Source: Hyperoodon ampullatus (Eukaryota; Chordata; Mammalia; Artiodactyla; Ziphiidae). Taken from it: 64,000 bases of DNA. The number at the start of each line of letters is the position of its first letter. Within the stretch, counting starts at the first letter, position 1. Where the stretch lies: positions 372,001 through 436,000 of the forward strand of contig CATKHW010000358.1 of NCBI GenBank assembly GCA_949752795.1, given 5' to 3'. The position numbers and the translations under genes were made by a program. Positions 36,487-50,401 of this stretch are shown piece by piece. Under the pieces are notes generated by a model. The model did not search any database. It saw only the letters and a program-made list of their open reading frames with translations, and had not been told where the DNA came from.

Positions 36487-38225
36487 AATGTCATAAGACC
36501 AGTAGCAGCAAAATGGGTGGATTCAGGTACGATGATTCTAAGTGAAATAAGTCACACAGAAAAAGAAACTTATCATAAGATATCACTTATGAAGACCCTG
36601 TAAACATGGCTACACTTGAACTGAGTTAGGAAAGAGAACAGTGTCTCACATTTAGAAAACACTCTTATACCTGCTTAAGGGGGAAGGAGAGGTGGGGTGA
36701 TGCATAAAACCAGAGTTTGATATAAGCACAGGTACCGTTCCAAAAACCAACTATGGAATAGACAAGACCTACACCGTCCTCAGCGAAAGGGACTCAAAAC
36801 CCCATATTTCCCGCAGAGGAAAATATCTGACTAGTAAGAATCTTAAAACCTATGTATTGATATGTCTCCATAAGGGAATCAAGTGTGTCTAGACTGGCAT
36901 AAACATGGCAGCGAGAATCAGCTCAAACCCACTATAAAAAGGAATTTCAAAAACAAAACAAAAAAACTGGGAAATTCTTTACAATTCCTTCAGGGTCTCT
37001 GATGAAAGCTGGAATGACCCTATCTACAATGACAGCTGGATGTGGCATAAGGAGGGACACTTGGGACTGAGACGATTGGTGAGATTGGGTGAGCAAATGC
37101 AGACCCTTTAAAGCAATAATGCATGGCACCCATTCCATGGGTCCGAACTCTCCAGGTTGAAGGGAATGTTACTACAGCTATAACATGTGCGGGAAACCTA
37201 GAGAACGGACACACTGTGAATACGAAAGGTTTCTAAAACTCAACGAATAGTCCCTCTCCTGGTGCTCCGGTTTGACTTTCCGTCTGCTTTACTATCAACC
37301 TCCCAACTTGGAGAGACAGCCCCTTTAACCTCTTGGTTCGCACAGGTTGCCAATTTGGCAGAGGATGAAAGGGAAGAGGGAGAACCAATGAGAGAGTAGC
37401 TGTTAGGCATTTGGAGGTGCACATATCACTGTAATTTCCCGGCAGGAAGAAGAATTAACCAAATTCTCAGCCACCCACCGGGAACCAGTATAGGTCCTGA
37501 AGCAAAATTTTGGACTTGCGGTCAGCTCACCAAAAACGAGTTGAAAAATGGAGCTCAGGGGCACAGCAATTCACAAACTGGCCGAGTAATAAAGGACAAC
37601 TATCGTCCAAAAATCTGTTGAGGGAAGGCAACGAGGCGGACTTGAAAGCGAGGCAGAATAGCAGGAAACAGATTTCAAGAGGTACGTTGGAATCGCCTTT
37701 AAAGCACAGGAAGAGGGGCACATCTTGGACAATGATGCACTTGGCCAAAAAGGGCGTATGCGTTTTATCCTGAATATATTCAGGAGAAAACGCATACGCC
37801 CTTTTTGGCCAAGCAAGCAAGCAGGCAATGCAAATCTGCACTACAAAGAAGTATCACTTCCCACCGGTCAAAAGGGACATCCATAAAATGTGTAAGAACA
37901 AGAAATGCAAGACAGGCCCTGGAGAACAGGGAGCCTTGTTATGCTGATGGGTGGGATGTAAATTGCCAACTGCCTCTCTGGAGGAGTGCATTCTGTTCCC
38001 TAAAACAAGTAAAGAACAGAGCTACAGAGCCAAGGGCACTACCAGTCTAGGGAATATACCTTGGGAAAACTGAAAATCAATAAGACAGAGCCACCCCAAA
38101 ATTTAGGGCTGCACTGCATACAAGGACCTCAACTTGGATACACCTTAAATATCCCAGAAAATATAAACATGGTTCAAAAAATTGTGGTACTTACGTACGA
38201 TGGAATATCCCTCAGCCATGAAATC
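36487..38225 (+). repeat. Monomer M22 (II/I mosaic, triplet copy 2, 1739 bp)
   Basis: All markers of M21. It adds CCTTAAATATCC near 38144, shared only with M23. Palindrome mismatch at 37767. Confidence 0.97.
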
Positions 38226-39964
38226 AATGTCATAAGACCAGTAGCAGCAAAATGGGTGGATTCAGGTACGATGATTCTAAGTGAAATAAGTCACACAGAA
38301 AAAGAAACTTATCATAAGATATCACTTATGAAGATCCTGTAAACATGGCTACACTTGAACTGAGTTAGGAAAGAGAACAGTGTCTCACATTTAGAAAACA
38401 CTCTTATACCTGCTTAAGGGGGAAGGAGAGGTGGGGTGATGAATAAAACCAGAGTTTGATATAAGCACAGGTACCGTTCCAAAAACCAACTATGGAATAG
38501 ACAAGACCTACACCGTCCTCAGCGAAAGGGAATCAAAACCTCATATTTCCCGCAGAGGAAAATATCTGACTAGTAAGAATCTTAAAACCTATGTATTGAT
38601 ATGTCTCCATAAGGGAATCAAGTGTGTCTAGACTGGCATAAACATGGCAGCGAGAATCAGCTCAAACCCACTATAAAAAGGAATTTCAAAAACAAAACAA
38701 AAAAACTGGGAAATTCTTTACAATTCCTTCAGGGTCTCTGATGAAAGCTGGAATGACCCTATCTACAATGACAGCTGGATGTGGCATAAGGAGGGACACT
38801 TGGGACTGAGACGATTGGTGAGATTGGGTGAGCAAATGCAGACCCTTTAAAGCAATAATGCATGGCACCCATTCCATGGGTCCGAACTCTCCAGGTTGAA
38901 GGGAATGTTACTACAGCTATAACATGTGCGGGAAACCTAGAGAACGGACACACTGTGAATACGAAAGGTTTCTAAAACTCAACGAATAGTCCCTCTCCTG
39001 GTGCTCCGGTTTGACTTTCCGTCTGCTTTACTATCAACCTCCCAACTTGGAGAGACAGCCCCTTTAACCTCTTGGTTCGCACAGGTTGCCAATTTGGCAG
39101 AGGATGAAAGGGAAGAGGGAGAACCAATGAGAGAGTAGCTGTTAGGCATTTGGAGGTGCACATATCACTGTAATTTCCCGGCAGGAAGAAGAATTAACCA
39201 AATTCTCAGCCACCCACCGGGAACCAGTATAGGTCCTGAAGCAAAATTTTGGACTTGCGGTCAGCTCACCAAAAACGAGTTGAAAAATGGAGCTCAGGGG
39301 CACAGCAATTCACAAACTGGCCGAGTAATAAAGGACAACTATCGTCCAAAAATCTGTTGAGGGAAGGCAACGAGGCGGACTTGAAAGCGAGGCAGAATAG
39401 CAGGAAACAGATTTCAAGAGGTACGTTGGAATCGCCTTTAAAGCACAGGAAGAGGGGCACATCTTGGACAATGATGCACTTGGCCAAAAAGGGCGTATGC
39501 GTTTTATCCTGAATATATTCATGAGAAAACGCATACGCCCTTTTTGGCCAAGCAAGCAAGCAGGCAATGCAAATCTGCACTACAAAGAAGTATCACTTCC
39601 CACCGGTCAAAAGGGACATCCATAAAATGTGTAAGAACAAGAAAAGCAAGACAGGCCCTGGAGAACAGGGAGCCTTGTTATGCTGATGGGTGGGATGTAA
39701 ATTGCCAACTGCCTCTCTGGAGGAGTGCATTCTCTTCCCTAAAACAAGTAAAGAACAGAGCTACAGAGCCAAGGGCACTACCAGTCTAGGGAATATACCT
39801 TGGGAAAACTGAAAATCAATAAGACAGAGCCACCCCAAAATTTAGGGCTGCACTGCATACAAGGACCTCAACTTGGATACACCTTAAATATCCCAGAAAA
39901 TATAAACATGGTTCAAAAAATTGTGGTACTTACGTACGATGGAATATCCCTCAGCCATGAAATC
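38226..39964 (+). repeat. Monomer M23 (II/I mosaic, triplet copy 3, 1739 bp)
   Basis: All triplet markers plus CCTTAAATATCC. Palindrome has two mismatches, at 39506 and 39522. Private changes include GATGAATAAAACC near 38438, GGGAATCAAAACC near 38528 and TTCTCTTCCC near 39730. Confidence 0.97.
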
Positions 39965-41703
39965 AATGTCATAAGACCAGTAGCAGCAAAATGGGTGGAT
40001 TCAGGTACGATGATTCTAAGTGAAATAAGTCACACAGAAAAAGAAACTTATCATAAGATATCACTTATGAAGATCCTGTAAACATGGCTACACTTGAACT
40101 GAGTTAGGAAAGAGAACAGTGTCTCACATTTAGAAAACACTCTTATACCTGCTTAAGGGGGAAGGAGAGGTGGGGTGATGCATAAAACCAGAGTTTGATA
40201 TAAGCACAGGTACCGTTCCAAAAACCAACTATGGAATAGACAAGACCTACACCGTCCTCAGCGAAAGGGACTCAAAACCTCATATTTCCCGCAGAGGAAA
40301 ATATCTGACTAGTAAGAATCTTAAAACCTATGTATTGATATGTCTCCATAAGGGAATCAAGTGTGTCTAGACTGGCATAAACATGGCAGCGAGAATCAGC
40401 TCAAACCCACTATAAAAAGGAATTTCAAAAACAAAACAAAAAAACTGGGAAATTCTTTACAATTCCTTCAGGGTCTCTGATGAAAGCTGGAATGACCGTA
40501 TCTACAATGACAGCTGGATGTGGCATAAGGAGGGACACTTGGGACTGAGACGATTGGTGAGATTGGGTGAGCAAATGCAGACCCTTTAAAGCAATAATGC
40601 ATGGCACCCATTCCATGGGTCCGAACTCTCCAGGTTGAAGGGAATATTACTACAGCTATAACATGTGCGGGAAACCTAGGGAACGGACACACTGTGAATA
40701 CGAAAGGTTTCTAAAACTCAACGCATAGTCCCTCTCCTGGTGCTCCGGTTTGACTTTCCGTCTGCTTTACTATCAACCTCCCAACTTGGAGAGACAGCCC
40801 CTTTAACCTCTTGGTTCGCACAGGTTGCCAATTTGGCAGAGGATGAAAGGGAAGAGGGAGAACCAATGAGACAGTAGCTGTTAGGCATTTGGACGGGCAC
40901 ATATCACTGTAATTTCCCGGTAGGAAGAAGAATTAACCAAATTCTCAGCCACCCACCGGGAACCAGTATAGGTCCTGAACCAAAATTTTGGACTTGCGGT
41001 CAGCTCACCAAAAACGAGTTGAAAAATGGAGCTCAGGGGCACAGCAATTCACAAACTGGCCGAGTAATAAAGGACAACTATCGTCCAAAAATCTGTTGAG
41101 GGAAGGCAACGAGGCGGACTTGAAAGCGAGGCAGAATAGCAGGAAACAGATTTCAAGAGGTACGTTGGAATCGCCTTTAAAGCACAGGAAGAGGGGCACA
41201 ACTTCGACAATGATGCACTTGGCCAAAAAGGGCGTATGCGTTTTCTCCTGAATATATTCAGGAGAAAACGCATACGCCCTTTTTGGCCAAGCAAGCAAGC
41301 GGGCAATGCAAATCTGCACTACAAAGAAGTATCACTTCCCACCGGTCAAAAGGGACATCCACAAAATGTGTAAGAACAAGAAAGGCAAGACAGGCCCTGG
41401 AGAACAGGGAGCCTTGTTATGCTGATGGGCGGGATGTAAATTGCCAACTGCCTCTCTGGAGGAGTGCATTCTGTTCCCTAAAACAAGTAAAGAACAGAGC
41501 TACAGAGCCAAGGGCACTACCAGTCTAGGGAATATACCTTGGGAAAACTGAAAATCAATAAGACAGAGCCACCCCAAAATTTAGGGCTGCACTGCATACA
41601 AGGACCTCAACTTGGATACACCTTAAGTATCCCAGAAAATATAAACATGGTTCAAAAAATTGTGGTACTTACGTACGATGGAATATCCCTCAGCCATGAA
41701 ATC
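39965..41703 (+). repeat. Monomer M24 (chimeric, 1739 bp)
   Basis: The left third matches the M21-M23 triplet (CCTCATATTTCC, CTCCATAAGG, AATGACAGC), but from GAATATTAC near 40641 onward it is the ordinary type, so an exchange point lies between about 40,510 and 40,645. Private: ATGACCGTATC near 40492, GAGACAGTAGC near 40868, CCCGGTAGG near 40917. Confidence 0.97.
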
Positions 41704-43442
41704 AATGTCATAAGACCAGTAGCAGCAAAATGGGTGGATTCAGGTACGATGATTCTAAGTGAAATAAGTCACACAGAAAAAGAAACTTATCATAAGATAT
41801 CACTTATGAAGATCCTGTAAACATGGCTACACTTGAACTGAGTTAGGAAAGAGAACAGTGTCTCACATTTAGAAAACACTCTTATACCTGCTTAAGGGGG
41901 AAGGAGAAGTGGGGTGATGCATAAAACCAGAGTTTGATATAAGCACAGGTACCGTTCCAAAAACCAACTATGGAATAGACAAGACCTACACCGTCCTCAG
42001 CGAAAGGGACTCAAAACCCCATATTTCCCGCAGAGGAAAATATCTGACTAGTAAGAATCTTAAAACCTATGTATTGATATGTCTCCGTAAGGGAATCAAG
42101 TGTGTCTAGACTGGCATAAACATGGCAGCGAGAATCAGCTCAAACCCACTATAAAAAGGAATTTCAAAAACAAAACAAAAAAACTGGGAAATTCTTTACA
42201 ATTCCTTCAAGGACTCTGATGAAAGCTGGAATGACACTATCTACAACGACAGCTGGATGTGGCATAAGGAGGGACACTTGGGACTGAGACGATTGGTGAG
42301 ATTGGGTGAGCAAATGCAGACCCTTTAAAGCAATAATGCATGGCACCCATTCCATGGGTCCGAACTCTCCAGGTTGAAGGGAATGTTACTACAGCTATAA
42401 CATGTGCGGGAAACCTAGAGAACGGAAACACTGTGAATACGAAATGTTTCTAAAACTCAACGAATAGTCCCACCCCTGGTGCTCCGGTTTGACTTTCCGT
42501 CTGCTTTACTATCAACCTCCCAACTTGGAGAGACAGCCCCTTTAACCTCTTGGTTCGCACAGGTTGCCAATTTGGCAGTGGATGAAAGGGAAGAGGGAGA
42601 ACCAATGAGAGAGTAGCTGATAGGCATTTGGACGGTCACATATCACTGTAATTTCCCGGCAGGAAGAAGAATTAACCAAATTCTCAGCCACCCACCGGGA
42701 ACCAGTATAGGTCCTGAACCAAAATTTTGGACTTGCGGTCAGCTCACCAAAAACGAGTTGAAAAATGGAGCTCAGGGGCACAGCAATTCACAAACTGGCC
42801 GAGTAATAAAGGACAACTATCGTCCAAAAATCTGTTGAGGGAAGGCAACGAGGCGGACTTGAAAGCGAGGCAGAATAGCAGGAAACAGATTTCAAGAGGT
42901 ACGTTGGAATCGCCTTTAAAGCACAGGAAGAGGGGCACAACTTCGACAATGATGCACTTGGCCAAAAAGGGCGTATGCGTTTTCTCCTGAATATATTCAG
43001 GAGAAAAGGCATACGCCCTTTTTGGCCAAGCAAGCAAGCGGGCAATGCAAATCTGCACTACAAAGAAGTATCACTTCCCACCGGTCAAAAGGGACATCCA
43101 CAAAATGTGTAAGAACAAGAAAGGCAAGACAGGCCCTGGAGAACAGGGAGCCTTGTTATGCTGATGGGCGGGATGTAAATTGCCAACTGCCTCTCTGGAG
43201 GAGTGCATTCTGTTCCCTAAAACAAGTAAAGAACAGAGCTACAGAGCCAAGGGCACTACCAGTCTAGGGAATATACCTTGGGAAAACTGAAAATCAATAA
43301 GACAGAGCCACCCCAAAATTTAGGGCTGCACTGCATACAAGGACCTCAACTTGGATACACCTTAAGTATCCCAGAAAATATAAACATGGTTCAAAAAATT
43401 GTGGTACTTACGTACGATGGAATATCCCTCAGCCATGAAATC
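41704..43442 (+). repeat. Monomer M25 (class II-like, divergent, 1739 bp)
   Basis: One of the most divergent copies: GAGAAGTGGGG, TTCAAGGACTC, ATGACACTATC, GAATGTTAC, GGAAACACTG, GAAATGTTTC, GTCCCACCCCTGG, GCTGATAGG and GACGGTCAC between 41,900 and 42,640, then a C-to-G palindrome mismatch at 43008. GTCCCACCCCTGG reappears in M30 and M36. Confidence 0.97.
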
Positions 43443-45182
43443 AATGTCATAAGACCAGTAGCAGCAAAATGGGTGGATTCAGGTACGATGATTCTAAGTG
43501 AAATAAGTCACACAGAAAAAGAAACTTATCATAAGATATCACTTATGAAGATCCTGTAAACATGGCTACACTTGAACTGAGTTAGGAAAGAGAACAGTGT
43601 CTCACATTTAGAAAACACTCTTATACCTGCTTAAGGGGGAAGGAGAGGTGGGGTGATGCATAAAACCAGAGTTTGATATAAGCACAGGTACCGTTCCAAA
43701 AACCAACTATGGAATAGACAAGACCTACACCGTCCTCAGCGAAAGGGACTCAAAACCCCATATTTCCCGCAGAGGAAAATATCTGACTAGTAAGAATCTT
43801 AATACCTATGTATTGATATGTCTCCGTAAGGGAATCAAGTGTGTCTAGACTGGCATAAACATGGCAGCGAGAATCAGCTCAAACCCACTATAAAAAGGAA
43901 TTTCAAAAACAAAACAAAAAAAACTGGGAAATTCTTTACAATTCTTTAAGGGTCTCTGATGAAGGCTGGAATGACCCTATCTACAACGACAGCTGGATGT
44001 GGCATAAGGAGGGACACTTGGGACTGAGACGATTGGTGAGATTGGGTGAGCAAATGCAGACCCTTTAAAGCAATAATGCATGGCACCCATTCCATGGGTC
44101 CGAACTCTCCAGGTTGAAGGGAATATTACTACAGCTATAACATGTGCGGGAAACCTAGAGAACGGACACACTGTGAATACGAAAGGTTTCTAAATCTCAA
44201 CGCATAGTCCCTCCCCTGGTGCTCCGGTTTGACTTTCCGTCTGCTTTACTATCAACCTCCCAACTTGGAGAGACAGCCCCTTTAACCTCTTGGTACGCAC
44301 AGGTTGCCAATTTGGCAGAGGATGAAAGGGAAGAGGGAGAACCAATGAGAGAGTAGCTGTTAGGCAATTGGACGGGCACATATCACTGTAATTTCCCGGC
44401 AGGAAGAAGAATTAACCAAATTCTCAGCCACCCACCGGGAACCAGTATAGGTCCTGAACCAAAATTTTGGACTTGCGGTCAGCTCACCAAAAGCGAGTTG
44501 AAAAATGGAGCTCAGGGGCACAGCAATTCACAAACTGGCCGAGTAATAAAGGACAACTATCGTCCAAAAATCTGTTGAGGGAAGGCAACGAGGCGGACTT
44601 GAAAGCGAGGCAGAATAGCAGGAAACAGATTTCAAGAGGTACGTTGGAATCGCATTTAAAGCACAGGAAGAGGGGCACAACTTCGACAATGATGCACTTG
44701 GCCAAAAAGGGCGTATGCGTTTTCTCCTGAATATATTCAGGAGAAAACGCATACGCCCTTTTTGGCCAAGCAAGCAAGCGGGCAATGCAAATCTGCACTA
44801 CAAAGAAGTATCACTTCCCACCGGTCAAAAGGGACATCCACAAAATGTGTAAGAACAAGAAAGGCAAGACAGGCCCTGGAGAACAGGGAGCCTTGTTATG
44901 CTGATGGGCGGGATGTAAATTGCCAACTGCCTCTCTGGAGGAGTGCATTCTGTTCCCTAAAACAAGTAAAGAACAGAGCTACAGAGCCAAGGGCACTACC
45001 AGTCTAGGGAATATACCTTGGGAAAACTGAAAATCAATAAGACAGAGCCACCCCAAAATTTAGGGCTGCACTGCATACAAGGACCTCAACTTGGATACAC
45101 CTTAAGTATCCCAGAAAATATAAACATGGTTCAAAAAATTGTGGTACTTACATACGATGGAATATCCCTCAGCCATGAAATC
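43443..45182 (+). repeat. Monomer M26 (class I, N subtype, 1740 bp)
   Basis: First unit with N markers: CTTAATACC near 43799, eight-A tail, TTCTTTAAGGG near 43943, CTAAATCTC near 44191 and GGCAATTGG near 44363. Also carries TCGCATTTAAAG near 44651 (shared with M31) and CTTACATACG at its right end. Confidence 0.97.
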
Positions 45183-46923
45183 AATGTCATAAGACCAGTA
45201 GCAGCAAAATGGGTGTATTCAGGTACGATGATTCTAAGTGAAATAAGTCACACAGAAAAAGAAACTTATCATAAGATATCACTTATGAAGATCCTGTAAA
45301 CATGGCTACACTTGAACTGAGTTAGGAAAGAGAACAGTGTCTCACATTTAGAAAACACTCTTATACCTGCTTAAGGGGGAAGGAGAGGTGGGGTGATGCA
45401 TAAAACCAGAGTTTGATATAAGCACAGGTACCGTTCCAAAAACCAACTATGGAATAGACAAGACCTACACCGTCCTCAGCGAAAGGGACTCAAAACCCCA
45501 TATTTCCCGCAGAGGAAAATATCTGACTAGTAAGAATCTTAATACCTATGTATTGATATGTCTCCGTAAGGGAATCAAGTGTGTCTAGACTGGCATAAAC
45601 ATGGCAGCGAGAATCAGCTCAAACCCACTATAAAAAGGAATTTCAAAAACAAAACAAAAAAAAACTGGGAAATTCTTTACAATTCTTTAAGGGTCTCTGA
45701 TGAAGGCTGGAATGACCCTATCTACAACGACAGCTGGATGTGGCATAAGGAGGGACACTTGGGACTGAGACGATTGGTGAGATTGGGTGAGCAAATGCAG
45801 ACCCTTTAAAGCAATAATGCATGGCACCCATTCCATGGGTCCGAACTCTCCAGGTTGAAGGGAATATTACTACAGCTATAACATGTGCGGGAAACCTAGA
45901 GAACGGACACACTGTGAATACGAAAGGTTTCTAAATCTCAACGCATAGTCCCTCCCCTGGTGCTCCGGTTTGACTTTCCGTCTGCTTTACTATCAACCTC
46001 CCAACTTGGAGAGACAGCCCCTTTAACCTCCTGGTTCGCACAGGTTGCCAATTTGGCAGAGGATGAAAGGGAAGAGGGAGAACCAATGAGAGAGTAGCTG
46101 TTAGGCAATTGGACGGGCACATATCACTGTAATTTCCCGGCAGGAAGAAGAATTAACCAAATTCTCAGCCACCCACCGGGAACCAGTATAGGTCCTGAAC
46201 CAAAATTTTGGACTTGCGGTCAGCTCACCAAAAGCGAGTTGAAAAATGGAGCTCAGGGGCACAGCAATTCACAAACTGGCCGAGTAATAAAGGACAACTA
46301 TCGTCCAAAAATCTGTTGAGGGAAGGCAACGAGGCGGACTTGAAAGCGAGGCAGAATAGCAGGAAACAGATTTCAAGAGGTACGTTGGAATCGCCTTTAA
46401 AGCACAGGAAGAGGGGCACAACTTCGACAATGATGCACTTGGCCAAAAAGGGCGTATGCGTTTTCTCCTGAATATATTCAGGAGAAAATGCATACGCCCT
46501 TTTTGGCCAAGCAAGCAAGCGGGCAATGCAAATCTGCACTACAAAGAAGTATCACTTCCCACCGGTCAAAAGGGACATCCACAAAATGTGTAAGAACAAG
46601 AAAGGCAAGACAGGCCCTGGAGAACAGGGAGCCTTGTTATGCTGATGGGCGGGATGTAAATTGCCAACTGCCTCTCTGGAGGAGTGCATTCTGTTCCCTA
46701 AAACAAGTAAAGAACAGAGCTACAGAGCCAAGGGCACTACCAGTCTAGGGAATATACCTTGGGAAAACTGAAAATCAATAAGACAGAGCCACCCCAAAAT
46801 TTAGGGCTGCACTGCATACAAGGACCTCAACTTGGATACACCTTAAGTATCCCAGAAAATATAAACATGGTTCAAAAAATTGTGGTACTTACGTACGATG
46901 GAATATCCCTCAGCCATGTAATC
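45183..46923 (+). repeat. Monomer M27 (class I, N subtype, 1741 bp)
   Basis: N markers with a nine-A tail, the longest in the window. Palindrome mismatch at 46489 (CpG C-to-T). The E-to-V change (CCATGTAATC near 46914) of the ORF2 relic first appears here. Confidence 0.97.
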
Positions 46924-48662
46924 AATGTCATAAGACCAGTAGCAGCAAAATGGGTGGATTCAGGTACGATGATTCTAAGTGAAATAAGTCACACAGAAAA
47001 AGAAACTTATCATAAGATATCACTTATGAAGATCCTGTAAACATGGCTACACTTGAACTGAGTTAGGAAAGAGAACAGTGTCTCACATTTAGAAAACACT
47101 CTTATACCTGCTTAAGGGGGAAGGAGAGGTGGGGTGATGCATAAAACCAGAGTTTGATATAAGCACAGGTACCGTTCCGAAAACCAACTATGGAATAGAC
47201 AAGACCTACACCGTCCTCAGCGAAAGGGACTCAAAACCCCATATTTCCCGCAGAGGAAAATATCTGACTAGTAAGAATCTTAAAACCTATGTATTGATAT
47301 GTCTCCGTAAGGGAATCAAGTGTGTCTAGACTGGCATAAACATGGCAGCGAGAATCAGCTCAAACCCACTATAAAAAGGAATTTCAAAAACAAAACAAAA
47401 AAACTGGGAAATTCTTTACAATTCCTTCAGGGTCTCTGATGAAAGCTGGAATGACCCTATCTACAACGACAGCTGGATGTGGCATAAGGAGGGACACTTG
47501 GGACTGAGACGATTGGTGAGATTGGGTGAGCAAATGCAGACCCTTTAAAGCAATAATGCATGGCACCCATTCCATGGGTCCGAACTCTCCAGGTTGAAGG
47601 GAATATTACTACAGCTATAACATGTGCGGGAAACCTAGAGAACGGACACACTGTGAATACGAAAGGTTTCTAAAACTCAACGAATAGTCCCTCTCCTGGT
47701 GCTCCGGTTTGACTTTCCGTCTGCTTTACTATCAACCTCCCAACTTGGAGAGACAGCCCCTTTAACCTCTTGGTTCGCACAGGTTGCCAATTTGGCAGTG
47801 GATGAAAGGGAAGAGGGAGAACCAATGAGAGAGTAGCTGTTAGGCATTTGGACGGGCACATATCACTGTAATTTCCCGGCAGGAAGAAGAATTAACCAAA
47901 TTCTCAGCCACCCACCGGGAACCAGTATAGGTCCTGAACCAAAATTTTGGACTTGCGGTCAGCTCACCAAAAACGAGTTGAAAAATGGAGCTCAGGGGCA
48001 CAGCAATTCACAAACTGGCCGAGTAATAAAGGACAACTATCGTCCAAAAATCTGTTGAGGGAAGGCAACGAGGCGGACTTGAAAGCGAGGCAGAATAGCA
48101 GGAAACAGATTTCAAGAGGTACGTTGGAATCACCTTTAAAGCACAGGAAGAGGGGCACAACTTCGACAATGATGCACTTGGCCAAAAAGGGCGTATGCGT
48201 TTTCTCCTGAATATATTCAGGAGAAAACGCATACGCCCTTTTTGGCCAAGCAAGCAAGCGGGCAATGCAAATCTGCACTACAAAGAAGTATCATTTCCCA
48301 CCGGTCAAAAGGGACATCCACAAAATGTGTAAGAACAAGAAAGGCAAGACAGGCCCTGGAGAACAGGGAGCCTTGTTATGCTGATGGGCGGGATGTAAAT
48401 TGCCAACTGCCTCTCTGGAGGAGTGCATTCTGTTCCCTAAAACAAGTAAAGAACAGAGCTACAGAGCCAAGGGCACTACCAGTCTAGGGAATATACCTTG
48501 GGAAAACTGAAAATCAATAAGACAGAGCCACCCCAAAATTTAGGGCTGCACTGCATACAAGGACCTCAACTTGGATACACCTTAAGTATCCCAGAAAATA
48601 TAAACATGGTTCAAAAAATTGTGGTACTTACGTACGATGGAATATCCCTCAGCCATGTAATC
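46924..48662 (+). repeat. Monomer M28 (class II, 1739 bp)
   Basis: Class II except GTACGTTGG. Carries GTTCCGAAAACC near 47173, AATCACCTTT near 48128 and TATCATTTCCC near 48289. The last two recur only in M32, four units away. Confidence 0.97.
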
Positions 48663-50401
48663 AATGTCATAAGACCAGTAGCAGCAAAATGGGTGGATTC
48701 AGGTACGATGATTCTAAGTGAAATAAGTCACACAGAAAAAGAAACTTATCATAAGATATCACTTATGAAGATCCTGTAAACATGGCTACACTTGAACTGA
48801 GTTAGGAAAGAGAACAGTGTCTCACATTTAGAAAACACTCTTATACCTGCTTAAGGGGGAAGGAGAGGTGGGGTGATGCATAAAACCAGAGTTTGATATA
48901 AGCACAGGTACCGTTCCAAAAACCAACTATGGAATAGACAAGACCTACACCGTCCTCAGCGAAAGGGACTCAAAACCCCATATTTCCCGCAGAGGAAAAT
49001 ATCTGACTAGTAAGAATCTTAAAACCTATGTATTGATATGTCTCCGTAAGGGAATCAAGTGTGTCTAGACTGGCATAAACATGGCAGCGAGAATCAGCTC
49101 AAACCCACTATAAAAAGGAATTTCAAAAACAAAACAAAAAAACTGGGAAATTCTTTACAATTCCTTCAGGGTCTCTGATGAAGGCTGGAATGACCCTATC
49201 TACAACGACAGCTGGATGTGGCATAAGGAGGGACACTTGGGACTGAGACGATTGGTGAGATTGGGTGAGCAAATGCAGACCCTTTAAAGCAATAATGCAT
49301 GGCACCCATTCCATGGGTCCGAACTCTCCAGGTTGAAGGGAATATTACTACAGATATAACATGTGCGGGAAACCTAGAGAACGGACACACTGTGAATACG
49401 AAAGGTTTCTAAATCTCAACGCATAGTCCCTCCCCTGGTGCTCCGGTTTGACTTTCCATCTGCTTTACTATCAACCTCCCAACTTGGAGAGACAGCCCCT
49501 TTAACCTCTTGGTTCGCACAGGTTGCCAATTTGGCAGAGGATGAAAGGGAAGAGGGAGAACCAATGAGAGAGTAGCTGTTAGGCATTTGGACGGGCACAT
49601 ATCACTGTAATTTCCTGGCAGGAAGAAGAATTAACCAAATTCTCAGCCACCCACCGGGAACCAGTATAGGTCCTGAACCAAAATTTTGGACTTGTGGTCA
49701 GCTCACCAAAAGCGAGTTGAAAAATGGAGCTCAGGGGCACAGCAATTCACAAACTGGCCGAGTAATAAAGGACAACTATCGTCCAAAAATCTGTTGAGGG
49801 AAGGCAACGAGGCGGACTTGAAAGCGAGGCTGAATAGCAGGAAACAGATTTCAAGAGGTACGTTGGAATCGCCTTTAAAGCACAGGAAGAGGGGCACAAC
49901 TTCGACAATGATGCACTTGGCCAAAAAGGGCGTATGCGTTTTCTCCTGAATATATTCAGGAGAAAACGCATACGCCCTTTTTGGCCAAGCAAGCAAGCGG
50001 GCAATGCAAATCTGCACTACAAAGAAGTATCACTTCCCACCGGTCAAAAGGGACATCCACAAAATGTGTAAGAACAAGAAAGGCAAGACAGGCCCTGGAG
50101 AACAGGGAGCCTTGTTATGCTGATGGGCGGGATGTAAATTGCCAACTGCCTCTCTGGAGGAGTGCATTCTGTTCCCTAAAACAAGTAAAGAACAGAGCTA
50201 CAGAGCCAAGGGCACTACCAGTCTAGGGAATATACCTTGGGAAAACTGAAAATCAATAAGACAGAGCCACCCCAAAATTTAGGGCTGCACTGCATACAAG
50301 GACCTCAACTTGGATACACCTTAAGTATCCCAGAAAATATAAACATGGTTCAAAAAATTGTGGTACTTACGTACGATGGAATATCCCTCAGCCATGTAAT
50401 C
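48663..50401 (+). repeat. Monomer M29 (class I, W subtype, 1739 bp)
   Basis: CTAAATCTC as in N units but seven-A tail and GGCATTTGG. W markers: TTTCCATCTGC near 49453, TTTCCTGGCAG near 49611, TTGTGGTCAGC near 49693 and GAGGCTGAATAG near 49826; all but a further change in the first recur in M35. Confidence 0.97.
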
